Source of the DNA: an uncultured Candidatus Melainabacteria bacterium
GTDB lineage: Bacteria; Cyanobacteriota; Vampirovibrionia; Gastranaerophilales; Gastranaerophilaceae
Direction: 5' to 3'
Length of the DNA stretch: 64,000 nucleotides
NCBI GenBank assembly: GCA_949927415.1
Contig: CATLFB010000002.1
Span: 404,167-468,166, forward strand
In this document: in pieces, positions 17,840 through 26,658 of the stretch
Layout of the letters: each line of letters begins with the position of its first letter
Numbering within the stretch: the stretch's first letter is position 1
Translations under genes and position numbers: made by a program
Notes under the pieces: generated by a model
The model's input: only the letters and a program-made list of their open reading frames with translations
What the model was told of the DNA's origin: nothing
Database searches by the model: none

Positions 17840-19063
17840 ATGGTTGAAATAAGAAATGAATTTATAGAACAGGCAAAAAGACTTGCGCGCGGAGCGGAAG
17901 TTTTGCCGGGCGGCATTGAAGAATTGGCCGTAAAATTGCAGCATGCAAAAGATACAAACACACCATTGCGCGTAAAACTCGGGATGGATCCGACAAGACC
18001 GGATTTGCATCTCGGGCACACTGTTGTTATGCGAAAATTGCGTGAATTTCAAAAATTAGGGCATAAAGTTGTCCTAATCGTCGGCGGTGCAACCGCCATG
18101 GTGGGTGATCCTTCAGGCAAATCCGAAACACGCCCTTCTTTAACAAAAGAACAGGTTGAAGAAAACGCAAAATCTTATTTTGAACAAATGTCAAAGGTAG
18201 TTGATGTTAACAAGGCCGAAGTTACAAACAACGCTGACTGGCTGCATGCAATGAGTTTTACAGACCTTCTGAAGCTTGCCGCTCAAATGACGGTTGCGCA
18301 GATGATGACCCGCGACGATTTTGCAAAAAGATACGCAGAAGGCCGTCCGATTTCGGTTCATGAATTTTTCTATCCGTTAATGCAGGCTTACGATTCTGTC
18401 GAAATCGACGCTGATATTGAACTTGGCGGAACGGACCAGAGATTCAACACTCTTCTTGGCCGCCAGATTCAGGAGGCTTACGGCAAAAAATATCCGCAAA
18501 TGGTAATCCTTTTGCCTTTGATTGAAGGTACTGACGGGCTTGTTAAGATGTCAAAAACCTACCCGGAACACTGTATTTCTCTAACTGACAGCGCAAACGA
18601 TATGTTCGGAAAATTGATGAGCATTCCGGACACCCTTATTGTGAAATATTTTACGCTTCTTACTGATGTTTCAGATGCGGAGTTAAAAGAAATCGAAAAC
18701 AAACTGAAAGACCCGTCAATAAATCCGAGGGATTTGAAACTGAAACTTGCATACACAATAACAGAAGAATATCATGGAAAAGAAGGTGCTGACAAGGCTC
18801 AGGCTGAATTTATCAACGTTGTTTCAAACAAAGGGCTGCCGTCTGACATAGAAGAAGTCAAAGTCGAGATGGGCAAAAATATTCTTGACCTTCTTGTTGA
18901 ATTAAAATTTGTGCAGAGCAAGGGTGAGGCAAAACGCTTAATTCAGGGAGGCGGAGTCAAGATTGACGGCGAAAAAATTGCCGATATGGCTTATACTCTG
19001 AACTTTACTGAAAGTGTAATATTGCAGGCAGGCAAGCGTAAGTTTGCGAAGCTTGTTTTTTAA
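17840..19063 (+). CDS. tyrS: Tyrosyl-tRNA synthetase
   Basis: Charges tRNA-Tyr. It is a class I synthetase of 407 residues. The HIGH-type motif is HLGH in PDLHLGHTVVMRKL, the tyrosine/ATP region has GDPSGKSETRP and ELGGTDQRFN, and the KMSKS loop is KMSKT. A C-terminal S4 RNA-binding domain begins near residue 345 (AKRLIQGGGVKIDGEKI). The ribosome site AAGGAG lies upstream. No T-box-like leader is visible. It is followed by a MITE-like element. Confidence 0.97.
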   Translation: MVEIRNEFIEQAKRLARGAEVLPGGIEELAVKLQHAKDTNTPLRVKLGMDPTRPDLHLGHTVVMRKLREFQKLGHKVVLIVGGATAMVGDPSGKSETRPSLTKEQVEENAKSYFEQMSKVVDVNKAEVTNNADWLHAMSFTDLLKLAAQMTVAQMMTRDDFAKRYAEGRPISVHEFFYPLMQAYDSVEIDADIELGGTDQRFNTLLGRQIQEAYGKKYPQMVILLPLIEGTDGLVKMSKTYPEHCISLTDSANDMFGKLMSIPDTLIVKYFTLLTDVSDAELKEIENKLKDPSINPRDLKLKLAYTITEEYHGKEGADKAQAEFINVVSNKGLPSDIEEVKVEMGKNILDLLVELKFVQSKGEAKRLIQGGGVKIDGEKIADMAYTLNFTESVILQAGKRKFAKLVF

Positions 19064-19097
19064 GCCGTCACGGAAAGGCCGGAGGCTGAGGAAATGA

Positions 19098-19263
19098 GTG
19101 AGAAGTGAAGGTGAGTGGTGAAAAGTCCGTATCGGAGAATTTAATTTCAACAACATTTTTCGATATAAATATTTTATATATTTTATAAAAACTATAATCA
19201 CCGGATTTTACTAAAAATAATTTTACGTAACCGACCTTTCACCACTCACCTTTCACTTCTCAC
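19098..19263. mobile_element. MITE-like element, copy 1
   Basis: About 166 bp bounded by imperfect 30-bp terminal inverted repeats: left arm GTGAGAAGTGAAGGTGAGTG at 19098, right arm CACTCACCTTTCACTTCTCA ending at 19263. The AT-rich core is non-coding. The whole element matches 22743-22892 in reverse orientation, including CCGGATTTTACTAAAA and TTACGTAACCGAC. It lacks a transposase, so it would need one in trans. Confidence 0.8.
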
Positions 19264-19282
19264 CTACTAAAAAAGGACATCA

Positions 19283-19933
19283 ATGCTAAACATACTCAAA
19301 CGCGGAATAACAAAAGTAAAAGAAGACATTCAGGTAATCTACGACAAAGATCCTGCGGCAAACAATTTGCTTGAGGTAATTTTGTGCTACCCCGGACTTC
19401 ATGCACTGATTGCATACCGGCTTGCGCACCGGCTTTACAAATGGAACATTCCGCTTATTCCGCGTGTAATTTCTTATATCACAAGGATTATCACAGGGAT
19501 TGAAATCCATCCGGCCGCACGAATCGGAAGACGGTTTTTCATAGACCATGGCGAAGGCGTTGTAATCGGCGCAACAACAATAATCGGCGATGATGTTTTG
19601 ATTTACCAGCAGGTAACTCTCGGCGGAACAGGTAAAGAACAAGGCAAACGCCACCCGACTCTCGGCAACAGCGTTATTGTCGGGGCCGGTGCAAAAGTTT
19701 TGGGAAATATTACGCTCGGAAACCATGTGCGCGTTGGCGCAGGCTCCGTTGTTATGGAAGATGTTCCCGAATACTCCACTGTTGTCGGGGTTCCGGGAAG
19801 AATCGTGCAGCGAAAAGTCCGCGATGAAAACGGCGTTCTATTGCACAACAGAATTCCGGACCCTGTTAAATGCGAACTGAACAGACTAAAATACGAAGTT
19901 CAAGAGTTAAAGGATAGAATGAAGGGCGGATAA
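19283..19933 (+). CDS. cysE: Serine O-acetyltransferase
   Basis: Makes O-acetylserine from serine and acetyl-CoA for cysteine synthesis. The C-terminal half has the left-handed beta-helix hexapeptide repeats (IGDDVLIYQQVTLGG, LGNSVIVGAGAKVLG) and the catalytic DHGEGVVIG. The 216-residue length matches the short form common outside enterics. A ribosome site AAAAAGGA precedes the ATG. The gene starts 20 bases after the MITE-like element, which may therefore affect its expression. No cysK is visible next to it. Confidence 0.93.
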   Translation: MLNILKRGITKVKEDIQVIYDKDPAANNLLEVILCYPGLHALIAYRLAHRLYKWNIPLIPRVISYITRIITGIEIHPAARIGRRFFIDHGEGVVIGATTIIGDDVLIYQQVTLGGTGKEQGKRHPTLGNSVIVGAGAKVLGNITLGNHVRVGAGSVVMEDVPEYSTVVGVPGRIVQRKVRDENGVLLHNRIPDPVKCELNRLKYEVQELKDRMKGG

Positions 19934-19970
19934 AGCAATACTGTTCGCGCTACAACCTAAAATCTAAAAT

Positions 19971-20543
19971 TTAAAGTTTTTGCATTTTTTTTGCGATTTC
20001 TGCATGAATTCTGTTTGCGCGGTAAAGATAATTGGTAAGGCGCTCATAATTGGCTTTGGTTTCGCCATACGGAACTTTCATCGCGATAAGTTCATCAACA
20101 TTTTCATTTATGCTCGCAAGCGTGTCCAAAGAATCTCCCAAATCCGCGATTGATTTGAACTTTTTGGAAATTTTCGGGAAAAGTTTTCGTGAAAGAAAAC
20201 GCTGAATTCTAATCAACACAGGAAGTTTTCTTTTCTCTTTTTTCTTCTGAGTTTTGAGTCGGATTTTGAAATTGTTTCTGACAAATTCTTCCTTCAATTC
20301 AGATAACTCTTTTTCCAGATGTTTTGCCTGAATTTTCAATTCCATTACATCAAGAAGTTTTCCGATTAATTCGCGCCCCTTGATTTTTTTGTTAATCTCT
20401 TCTAACGCTTCTTCCTTCTCATTAATCAGCATTTCAAGGCGCAAAGATTCGTCATCGACCTCAGGCAAAGTTTTGTCATTCAGTATGTTCAGGTCGTAGT
20501 CATTAAGTCTTTTTATGTTGCCTTTGAAGAAGTTCTCATTCAT
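19971..20543 (-). CDS. Coiled-coil protein of unknown function
   Basis: A 190-residue, highly charged protein with long predicted helices: EKEEALEEINKKIKG and IQAKHLEKELSELKEEF. A strongly basic middle (KTQKKKEKRKLPVLIRIQRF) separates them from the last helical part. No signal peptide is seen. It lies 43 bases downstream of the lptF-like gene on the same strand, so it may be co-transcribed with that envelope gene. I do not recognise the family. Confidence 0.65.
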   Translation of the reverse strand: MNENFFKGNIKRLNDYDLNILNDKTLPEVDDESLRLEMLINEKEEALEEINKKIKGRELIGKLLDVMELKIQAKHLEKELSELKEEFVRNNFKIRLKTQKKKEKRKLPVLIRIQRFLSRKLFPKISKKFKSIADLGDSLDTLASINENVDELIAMKVPYGETKANYERLTNYLYRANRIHAEIAKKMQKL

Positions 20544-20586
20544 ATTTGTTTATCCTAAAAAACGGGAAAAATATTTTTTGCGCAAA

Positions 20587-21708
20587 TTATTCTATTGTGT
20601 AAACTTTTTTGTAATACAATGCCGCCCCCGCAAGTGTCAAAACGATATTCGGCATCCACGCGGCCAAAAACGGTGCAATCGTCCCGGCTTCACCAAATGA
20701 AATCGAGAGCGCGCGAATCAGATAATACGCAAAAATTATCAGAATACTGAACAGAAATCCGCGGTTATATCTTACCCTCGGAGGCGTAATCGCAAGCGGT
20801 ACGCCGATTAGAACAAGCGCAATTGTTGTCAGCGGAAGTGCCAGTTTGTCGTAAAGTTCAATCAAAAGAACATTTTTCTGCTTTTCATCTACCTGCTGTG
20901 TGCCTTGAGAAAGGAATTTAACCAGTTGGGAAAAGTTCATTTCTTTTGCGACGTTTTTGTTCATTTCTTTTGACAAATCCATACCAAAGCGAAGTGTTGA
21001 ATCTTCGAAAAGCGCTGTATTCAAGACTTTTCCGTCATCGCCGACGGTGTAGACTGCGCCCTTTTGGAAATTCCAGCCCTCGGGGCTTGTTTTGCCTTCA
21101 TCTGCCTGAAGAATTTGGATTGTGCCTTCTTTTGATGTGTCAAGAAGTGTTATGTTATGCAAAACTTTGTCTTCGCAATATCCGACATAAAAAAGCCGTT
21201 TTAAAACCCCGTTGTTTGAAAGTTCTTTGAATACAAAATTCTGCTTTCCGTCAGGAATGTTTTTCTGACCCAAAGCCCAGAGCGCCAAATCTTTCGACTG
21301 CTTTGTCATCACCGGAACAACGGTTTCGTTAATTACAAAACTGAAAACGGACATCACAATTGCGAAAACAAAAATCGGTTTTGCAATCCTGTTCAACCCG
21401 ATTCCGCAGGCTCTCATAACTGTGATTTCGGATTTCAGACTCAATCCGTTCAAAGTCATAACCGTTGCCAGAAGAACGCCCATCGGAATTGTCATAACAA
21501 TGACTTGCGGCAAATTCAGAATAATCATCATCAACGCGACTTTAAACGGGATTCCGAAAAGCGAAATCTGCTTAATCAGCGTGATAAATGTGTCTGATGC
21601 AAAAATAATAGATGTGAAAATACACACACCCATTATAAACATTTCAATAACCTGCCTTAGAATATATTTATCAAGCAATTTAATTCGTTTAGTTTCTGCA
21701 TCAGCCAT
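20587..21708 (-). CDS. LptF/LptG (YjgP/YjgQ) family permease
   Basis: An inner-membrane subunit of the LPS transport ABC complex. It begins with LLDKYILRQVIEMFIMGVC, the usual first membrane segment. Further membrane segments lie at about residues 60-85 and 100-125 (LNLPQVIVMTIPMGVLLATV), followed by a periplasmic beta-jellyroll region and three C-terminal membrane helices (LPLTTIALVLIGVPLAI). Its 373 residues are normal. It lies outside the lptB cluster at 57877-59795. A TACTAT -10 box six bases before the ATG and the lack of a ribosome site predict a leaderless message. Confidence 0.87.
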   Translation of the reverse strand: MADAETKRIKLLDKYILRQVIEMFIMGVCIFTSIIFASDTFITLIKQISLFGIPFKVALMMIILNLPQVIVMTIPMGVLLATVMTLNGLSLKSEITVMRACGIGLNRIAKPIFVFAIVMSVFSFVINETVVPVMTKQSKDLALWALGQKNIPDGKQNFVFKELSNNGVLKRLFYVGYCEDKVLHNITLLDTSKEGTIQILQADEGKTSPEGWNFQKGAVYTVGDDGKVLNTALFEDSTLRFGMDLSKEMNKNVAKEMNFSQLVKFLSQGTQQVDEKQKNVLLIELYDKLALPLTTIALVLIGVPLAITPPRVRYNRGFLFSILIIFAYYLIRALSISFGEAGTIAPFLAAWMPNIVLTLAGAALYYKKVYTIE

Positions 21709-21714
21709 AATTTA

Positions 21715-21743
21715 ATAGTATCCCAAAATATCTAAAATTCCAA
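21715..21743 (-). promoter_or_regulatory. Promoter of the lptF/G-like gene, predicted leaderless
   Basis: On the minus strand TTGGAA, a 17-base spacer and TACTAT, then six bases and the ATG. The -35 box lies inside the 3' end of the upstream dehydrogenase gene. Confidence 0.45.
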
Positions 21744-22697
21744 CAAAACTTTTAAAGTTTCTTTTTCCTTGTTTTTTTCAAACGCTTCGATGGCGTCATC
21801 AGCCTTGAAGCGTGCTGAAATCAGCGGTGAAAAATCAACTTTGCCGGATTTCAAAAGCCTTAATGCCGCGCCAAATTGTCCGCAGCGCGAGCCGAGAACA
21901 GTAATTTCATCAATAACAATCGGCGCAAGGTTGAATTCTTTAGACGCTGCAACCGTGCTTTTTAAAACAAGAGTTCCGCGTGGTTTTGTGAGCGCCAGTG
22001 CTGTTTCAAATCCGGAAATCGAGCCGGTTGCCTCAACCACAACATCGTAAGTCTTTTCGACTTTCAAATCCTGCAGAAGTTTTGTCTCAACCCCTTGAGC
22101 GCGTGCAATGTCAAGTTTGTTTTGGTGTTTTCCGACTAAAATGACGTCTATATTCTGCGCATTTAAAGTTAATGCCGTAATAAGTCCGAGTTTGCCGTCT
22201 CCAAGAACAATGACTTTTTCAAAAGGTTTGATGTGAAGTTGTTCTGTGATTTCGCAAGCTGCGGCAAGCGGTTCTACAAAAACGGCCTGTTCATCAGTTA
22301 CGTTTTGGGGAACTTCAAATAAAACTTCTGTCGGCATTGTAAAATATTCAGCAAAACATCCGTCTTTTCGCCAAATTCCGAGCGTATGACGGTTCGGGCA
22401 GTGGCGGTAAAGTTTTTGGGCACAATAAGGGCAATCGGGCTCTTTGCAGCCATAGCTGATTTCAGATACAACGCGTTTGCCAACCAAAGACTTATCAGGG
22501 CCGTTAACTTCTTCAACAATCCCGACGGCTTCATGTCCGAGAATTCCTTTATATCCCATATAACCTTTGGTGATTTCAAAATCCGTGTTGCAAATTCCGG
22601 CCAAAGTCACTCGGATTAAGGCTTCGCCTTTTTGCGGAACGGGTTTTTCGTAATCATTTACAAGTTTCAATTCTTTATCAAATACAACAGCTTTCAT
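21732..22697 (-). CDS. Zinc-dependent alcohol dehydrogenase (MDR family)
   Basis: An NAD(P)-dependent medium-chain dehydrogenase of 321 residues. Catalytic zinc ligands are in GICNTDFEITKGY (Cys) and LGHEAVGIVEE (His, Glu). The structural zinc site is the four-Cys run C-x4-C-x2-C-x7-C in GCKEPDCPYCAQKLYRHC. The Rossmann motif is VIVLGDGKLG. The substrate cannot be predicted; threonine or sorbitol dehydrogenase-like activities are possible. The ribosome site AAGGAGAA lies upstream. The next gene on the same strand is the lptF/G-like gene. Confidence 0.88.
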   Translation of the reverse strand: MKAVVFDKELKLVNDYEKPVPQKGEALIRVTLAGICNTDFEITKGYMGYKGILGHEAVGIVEEVNGPDKSLVGKRVVSEISYGCKEPDCPYCAQKLYRHCPNRHTLGIWRKDGCFAEYFTMPTEVLFEVPQNVTDEQAVFVEPLAAACEITEQLHIKPFEKVIVLGDGKLGLITALTLNAQNIDVILVGKHQNKLDIARAQGVETKLLQDLKVEKTYDVVVEATGSISGFETALALTKPRGTLVLKSTVAASKEFNLAPIVIDEITVLGSRCGQFGAALRLLKSGKVDFSPLISARFKADDAIEAFEKNKEKETLKVLLEF

Positions 22698-22742
22698 GGT
22701 TCTCCTTATTAAAGTGTAATTGTGGCGTATGGATGTGAGGGG

Positions 22743-22892
22743 GTGAAAAGTGAGAGGTGAGTGGTGAAAAGTCGGTTACGTAAAATTGTTTTAGTAAAAT
22801 CCGGTGATTATCGTTTTTTATAAAATATTTATATCGAAAAATATTGATGAAATTTAATTTTCGATACGGCCTTCTCACCTCTCACTTCTCAC
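22743..22892. mobile_element. MITE-like element, copy 2 (inverted relative to copy 1)
   Basis: About 150 bp with terminal inverted repeats GTGAAAAGTGAGAGGTGAGT (left) and CTCACCTCTCACTTCTCAC (right). Its core (GTTACGTAAAATTGTTTTAG, ATTTATATCGAAAAAT) is the reverse complement of copy 1 with a small deletion and a few changes. Confidence 0.8.
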
Positions 22893-22903
22893 TTCTGTCC
22901 TAT

Positions 22904-23104
22904 CTAACTTTTTGCAACAACTTCCGCCACAAGTTCGCCGTAGCTGTTGAAATGTCCGTCGGTTTCTTCAACTACATAGTTCAAGCCTTCTTTGCCTTCT
23001 ATTGCTTTTTCTGCGGCATCCATGGCTTCATCGTAGTCTGTGTAATCTCCGATTAGGGTTCTTGTTATTTCCGAATAATTTTTCTCTGTATAAACGTGAT
23101 ACAT
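22904..23104 (-). CDS. Small acidic protein of unknown function
   Basis: A 66-residue soluble protein with a strong ribosome site (AAGGAGG, seven bases from the ATG). The sequence YTDYDEAMDAAEKAIEGKEG followed by NYVVEETDG looks like a compact alpha/beta fold. It stands alone, 12 bases beyond the MITE-like element, and its stop is next to that element. I do not recognise it. Confidence 0.65.
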   Translation of the reverse strand: MYHVYTEKNYSEITRTLIGDYTDYDEAMDAAEKAIEGKEGLNYVVEETDGHFNSYGELVAEVVAKS

Positions 23105-23242
23105 AATATCCTCCTTGCAATTATTTTAGCACGAAAAAGAGAAGAGTGAAAATTCACAAGATTTAATGCCCAACCGCAAAAATATAAACCATTAACCTCT
23201 TTTTGCGTCTCACTAATTACCGTTCACTTTCCCGGCCTGCCA

Positions 23243-23271
23243 TTGACAGAATTGTAAAAATATATTAAGAT
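23243..23271 (+). promoter_or_regulatory. Sigma-70 promoter of the zinc-finger gene
   Basis: TTGACA at 23243-23248, a 17-base spacer and TAAGAT at 23266-23271. A small CCGGC / GCCGG hairpin lies in the leader at about 23293-23311. Confidence 0.65.
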
Positions 23272-23339
23272 AAATCTGCAATTAGAAAAATGCCGGCTGG
23301 TTCGTGCCGGTTCAAATCTGAATTTAGGAGGATTAAGAA

Positions 23340-23858
23340 ATGTCTGATACATTACAACCTATCAACTGTCCTGCATGCCACAAAGAAATGAAGAAAATAT
23401 TTATTCCATCAGAAGGAATAAATGTTGACATTTGCCTTGACGGATGCGGCGGAATCTTTTTTGATAACAGAGAGTTCAAAAAGTTTGATGAAAAAGCAGA
23501 AAAAATTGACGAGATTTTAGAGGCAATTGAAGGAAAAGACTTTGAAAAAGTTGACGAAAGCCTTCCGAGAACCTGCCCGGTCTGCGGCTCAAAAATGGTT
23601 AAGAACTATTCAAGCGCAAACCGCACAATTCAAATAGATGAATGCTACAGCTGCGGCGGAAAATTCCTTGATAACGGTGAGTTGCAGCAAATTCGCGCAG
23701 AATTTGACACTGAAGCCGAACGCTCTGAAGCAACAATGCAGGAACTCTATAAAACAGTCGGCGTGAAACTTCATGAAATGGAAGCTGAAAAAAATGCCGC
23801 AAATGCAAAACGCTCGCTTGCAAATAAATTATTCAGAAGAATGATTTACGGCAGATAG
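23340..23858 (+). CDS. Double zinc-ribbon protein (zf-TFIIB type)
   Basis: A 172-residue protein with two copies of a Cys-x2-Cys ... Cys-x3/2-Cys zinc ribbon: CPACHKEMKK with CLDGCGGIFFDN (residues 10-45) and CPVCGSKMVKN with CYSCGGKFLDNGEL (about 80-115). The GG-[IK]F-[FL]-DN signature after the second pair is typical of the zf-TFIIB family. A charged helical tail follows. The family occurs widely in bacteria with an unclear role, perhaps nucleic-acid or protein binding. A ribosome site TTAGGAGG and a good promoter precede it. Confidence 0.85.
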   Translation: MSDTLQPINCPACHKEMKKIFIPSEGINVDICLDGCGGIFFDNREFKKFDEKAEKIDEILEAIEGKDFEKVDESLPRTCPVCGSKMVKNYSSANRTIQIDECYSCGGKFLDNGELQQIRAEFDTEAERSEATMQELYKTVGVKLHEMEAEKNAANAKRSLANKLFRRMIYGR

Positions 23859-23927
23859 TTAGAGCTTTATAGTCTAAAGGTTAAAAAGTTTTGGAATCTT
23901 TTATTCCAACTTTAATTTCAAAAAAAA

Positions 23928-23961
23928 GAAAACCGGATGAGATTTTCATTCCGGTTTTTCT
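23928..23961. terminator. Bidirectional terminator between convergent genes
   Basis: Stem AAACCGGA / TCCGGTTT with T-rich sequence on both strands, between the zinc-ribbon gene and the M48-like gene. Confidence 0.8.
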
Positions 23962-23981
23962 TTTTGATTAAAAATTTTTAA

Positions 23982-24809
23982 TTATTTTTCAGATGAATTT
24001 GCAAAGTTTTCTAATAAAGTATAAGTTACATCCCATCCGTTCAAGCCGCCTGTTGCTTTGTATTTGGCGATTTGTTTTGTTCTTTCGGCTTTTTTCTTTG
24101 CCTGTTCTTTTTCGAATTTCGCAAGAAGTTTTTTGCTTGAAGTTCTTTCCTTCACAATCGGGTCAGCGTATGTAAGGAAAAATCTGTATTCGTTGCAAGC
24201 GTAACCTGCTTTAACTTTTGACGGATAATTGTACGTCAGGTAATCATAAGTGTTCATTGCTCTTTTTGAATTTGCCGGCTGGCTTTTGAGGGTTTCCATA
24301 ACGCTTGCAGGCATTTTTGTAACCCAGACAACCATAGCAAGCGGATTGTAACCAGCGGTAATCATCAAATCCACACCAGTAATGTCAGCGTCCATGTTGT
24401 CGCGTTCGGTTACTTTGTTTTGAGCGTAAGTGCTGTTGGCTGCAGTGTTTAGAATGTTGTCGCTGCTGAGGTTTTCGGCAAGTGCCGCTTTTGCAAGCGT
24501 GCGCCATTTTTCTTTTGACACCTGAGCATTCATAATTCTGCCGATTTCATTGGAAATAACTGCCGCTACTTCGTTGTCATTTCCTGCATATTGAAGATTT
24601 TCTTTGCTCACCTGAATTTCTTTTGTTGTTGTTGCGTTTGAATTGTCAGCCGCCTTTTCAACTATTTTGAAAGTCAGGCTTGACGGAAGCCCGTTTTTGG
24701 TGACAATCTGTTTTCCTACAACCGGAACTCTTGCATTTGTGTCGTATGCGGCCTGCGCCGGAAGTACGAAAACAAGAGAGGCTAAAATACTTAATAAAAC
24801 TTTTTTCAT
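23982..24809 (-). CDS. Exported M48-like peptidase homologue with degenerate zinc site
   Basis: The start is the ATG at 24809, with AAGGAGGG upstream. A signal peptide ends in LVFVLPAQAA. The central part follows the M48 pattern, but the HExxH motif is replaced by NEIGR in AVISNEIGRIMNAQ. The downstream EAD motif is MDADITGVDLMITAGYNPLA, which keeps the GVDLM-AGYNP-A context of active homologues. The loss of both zinc-binding His residues predicts an inactive, structural or regulatory relative. A Lys-rich C-terminal tail follows. It lies in the periplasm or envelope. Confidence 0.7.
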   Translation of the reverse strand: MKKVLLSILASLVFVLPAQAAYDTNARVPVVGKQIVTKNGLPSSLTFKIVEKAADNSNATTTKEIQVSKENLQYAGNDNEVAAVISNEIGRIMNAQVSKEKWRTLAKAALAENLSSDNILNTAANSTYAQNKVTERDNMDADITGVDLMITAGYNPLAMVVWVTKMPASVMETLKSQPANSKRAMNTYDYLTYNYPSKVKAGYACNEYRFFLTYADPIVKERTSSKKLLAKFEKEQAKKKAERTKQIAKYKATGGLNGWDVTYTLLENFANSSEK

Positions 24810-24916
24810 CCGTTCCCTCCTTCTTTTTATAAAATACACTTTTTGTACCTGTTTTTTGATTGTATTCTAATACAAAATATTGTATAATAAAAAATATAAT
24901 GTGTAAAAGGGTGGTT

Positions 24917-26647
24917 ATGAACAAGTTGGAAGATAAGGATTACAAAAAAATCGGGGACGGAAAATTATTAATCGGCCATGCGCTCGCATCTCTTAACAGA
25001 GAAAATTTGGTGCAGGCTAAAGAAGATTTTACAAATGCTTTGAATATTTTCAAAAATAATAATTCAGTTCCTTATATTTCAGTCTGTTTAAGTTTTCTGG
25101 GCCTTACAGACTACATTATCGACAACAACAATTACGGAAATTCGCTTGCACTGGTTCATGACGGAGCTTATATGGCAGATTATTCAAATTCGCTGAGTGC
25201 AAAACTCGTGAACGAATTTGTCGCAGGAAGCATTTGCTTTGCCGAAAAAAATGACAAAGTTGCCCTTCTGCATTATGAAAACGCCAAAAATCTCGCGCTT
25301 GAAGAAGATGAATTTAAGCTTCTGGAATTTATCATAAGCCGCATAAAACAAATCAAATCCGGCAGCAGTTTCACAATCCCCGTTCAGAACGATCCGCTTG
25401 TGTCTTTGGTGAAAATCGGCCGCTCAATTACGGCACTCACAGACATTAATGTTCTGTTGAAAGTAATAGCCGAAGAGACAAAAAACGCAATGCAGGCTGA
25501 CAGATGCACCGTATTTATTTATGACAGAGAGCGAAATGAAATCTGGTCAAAAGTTGCGCTTGGAATGGACAGTCAGGAAATCCGTTTCCCGGCAGACAAA
25601 GGGCTTGCCGGATATGTTGTAAAGACCGGCGAAACGCTTAATATTGCGGATGCTTACAACGATTCAAGATTTAACAAGGATGTTGATTCAAAAACCGGCT
25701 ACAGAACAAAAACAATTCTTTGTATGCCGATAAAAAATAACAATCAGGAAATAATCGGCGCATTTCAGGTTTTGAATAAAGCGGACGGACCGTTTACTAA
25801 AAACGACGAGGATTTGCTTGTTGCAATCGGCGGCAGTGCAAGTATTGCGCTTGAAAATGCACAGCTTTTTGAACAGCAGAAAGAACTTTACAAAGAGCAA
25901 AAACGACTTTTCGAAAGTTTTATCAACACTCTTGCCTCCTCAATCGATGCGCGCGACAAGATTACAGCAGGTCATTCTTCACGTGTGAAGCTATATTCAA
26001 TGCTGATAGCAGAAGAACTTCATCTGGATGAAAACACAAAAGAACTTATCGAAAAAGCCGCAATCCTTCATGATATCGGCAAAATCGGCATTCGCGACAG
26101 CGTTCTTCAAAAAGAAGGCAAATTGACTCCGGAAGAATACAGCCATATTCAGGAACATGTGAAAATTACGCACAATATTCTCGACAACATCAGCATGTCA
26201 AGCGATTTCAGAATAATCACGGAAATCGCCTGCTCGCACCATGAAAAATACGACGGCTCCGGATATTACAGGCATCTGAAAGGTGAGGATATCCCCTTTG
26301 GCGGAAGAATTCTTGCGGTTGCGGATGTTTTTGATGCAATCACTTCGCGCCGCCACTACCGCGACAAAATGCCTATCAAAAACGTAATTGATATCTTAAT
26401 TAAAGATTCCGGAACTCATTTTGATAAAAATCTTGTCGATGTCTTCATGAAAATTTCGTGCGATAAGATTATCAAAGTGTTTCTGACCGAAAATCACAAC
26501 AGTTTCAAATCTGAAGATCGTGAAACTTTGAGCAATTACAATCTTCGCGATATTTTCGAATTCATCGTAAACGAAAATGTAAATTCTGAACAAAAAGCTA
26601 TTGTGGAATTGTTTAATTACTATTATTCTGGTAATATACAGAGTTAG
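24917..26647 (+). CDS. GAF and HD-GYP domain protein (probable cyclic-di-GMP phosphodiesterase)
   Basis: A cytosolic signalling enzyme. The ATG at 24917 has AAAAGGG upstream. The N-terminal 150 residues are helical and TPR-like. A GAF domain runs from about 180 to 325 (MQADRCTVFIYDRE, GLAGYVVKTGE). The HD-GYP domain from about 345 has HDIGKIGI, HHEKYDGSGYY and ADVFDAITSRR, all metal and substrate residues being present. It should degrade cyclic di-GMP in response to a small ligand or redox signal. It heads a cluster with a TPR protein and two LuxR-type response regulators. Confidence 0.92.
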   Translation: MNKLEDKDYKKIGDGKLLIGHALASLNRENLVQAKEDFTNALNIFKNNNSVPYISVCLSFLGLTDYIIDNNNYGNSLALVHDGAYMADYSNSLSAKLVNEFVAGSICFAEKNDKVALLHYENAKNLALEEDEFKLLEFIISRIKQIKSGSSFTIPVQNDPLVSLVKIGRSITALTDINVLLKVIAEETKNAMQADRCTVFIYDRERNEIWSKVALGMDSQEIRFPADKGLAGYVVKTGETLNIADAYNDSRFNKDVDSKTGYRTKTILCMPIKNNNQEIIGAFQVLNKADGPFTKNDEDLLVAIGGSASIALENAQLFEQQKELYKEQKRLFESFINTLASSIDARDKITAGHSSRVKLYSMLIAEELHLDENTKELIEKAAILHDIGKIGIRDSVLQKEGKLTPEEYSHIQEHVKITHNILDNISMSSDFRIITEIACSHHEKYDGSGYYRHLKGEDIPFGGRILAVADVFDAITSRRHYRDKMPIKNVIDILIKDSGTHFDKNLVDVFMKISCDKIIKVFLTENHNSFKSEDRETLSNYNLRDIFEFIVNENVNSEQKAIVELFNYYYSGNIQS

Positions 26648-26658
26648 GGGAGAAATTT

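Noticed and set aside
23281..23325. A GGTTCAAATC stretch resembling a tRNA T-loop
   Set aside because: No acceptor, anticodon or D stem can be formed around it; it lies in the leader of the zinc-ribbon gene next to a CCGGC/GCCGG hairpin.
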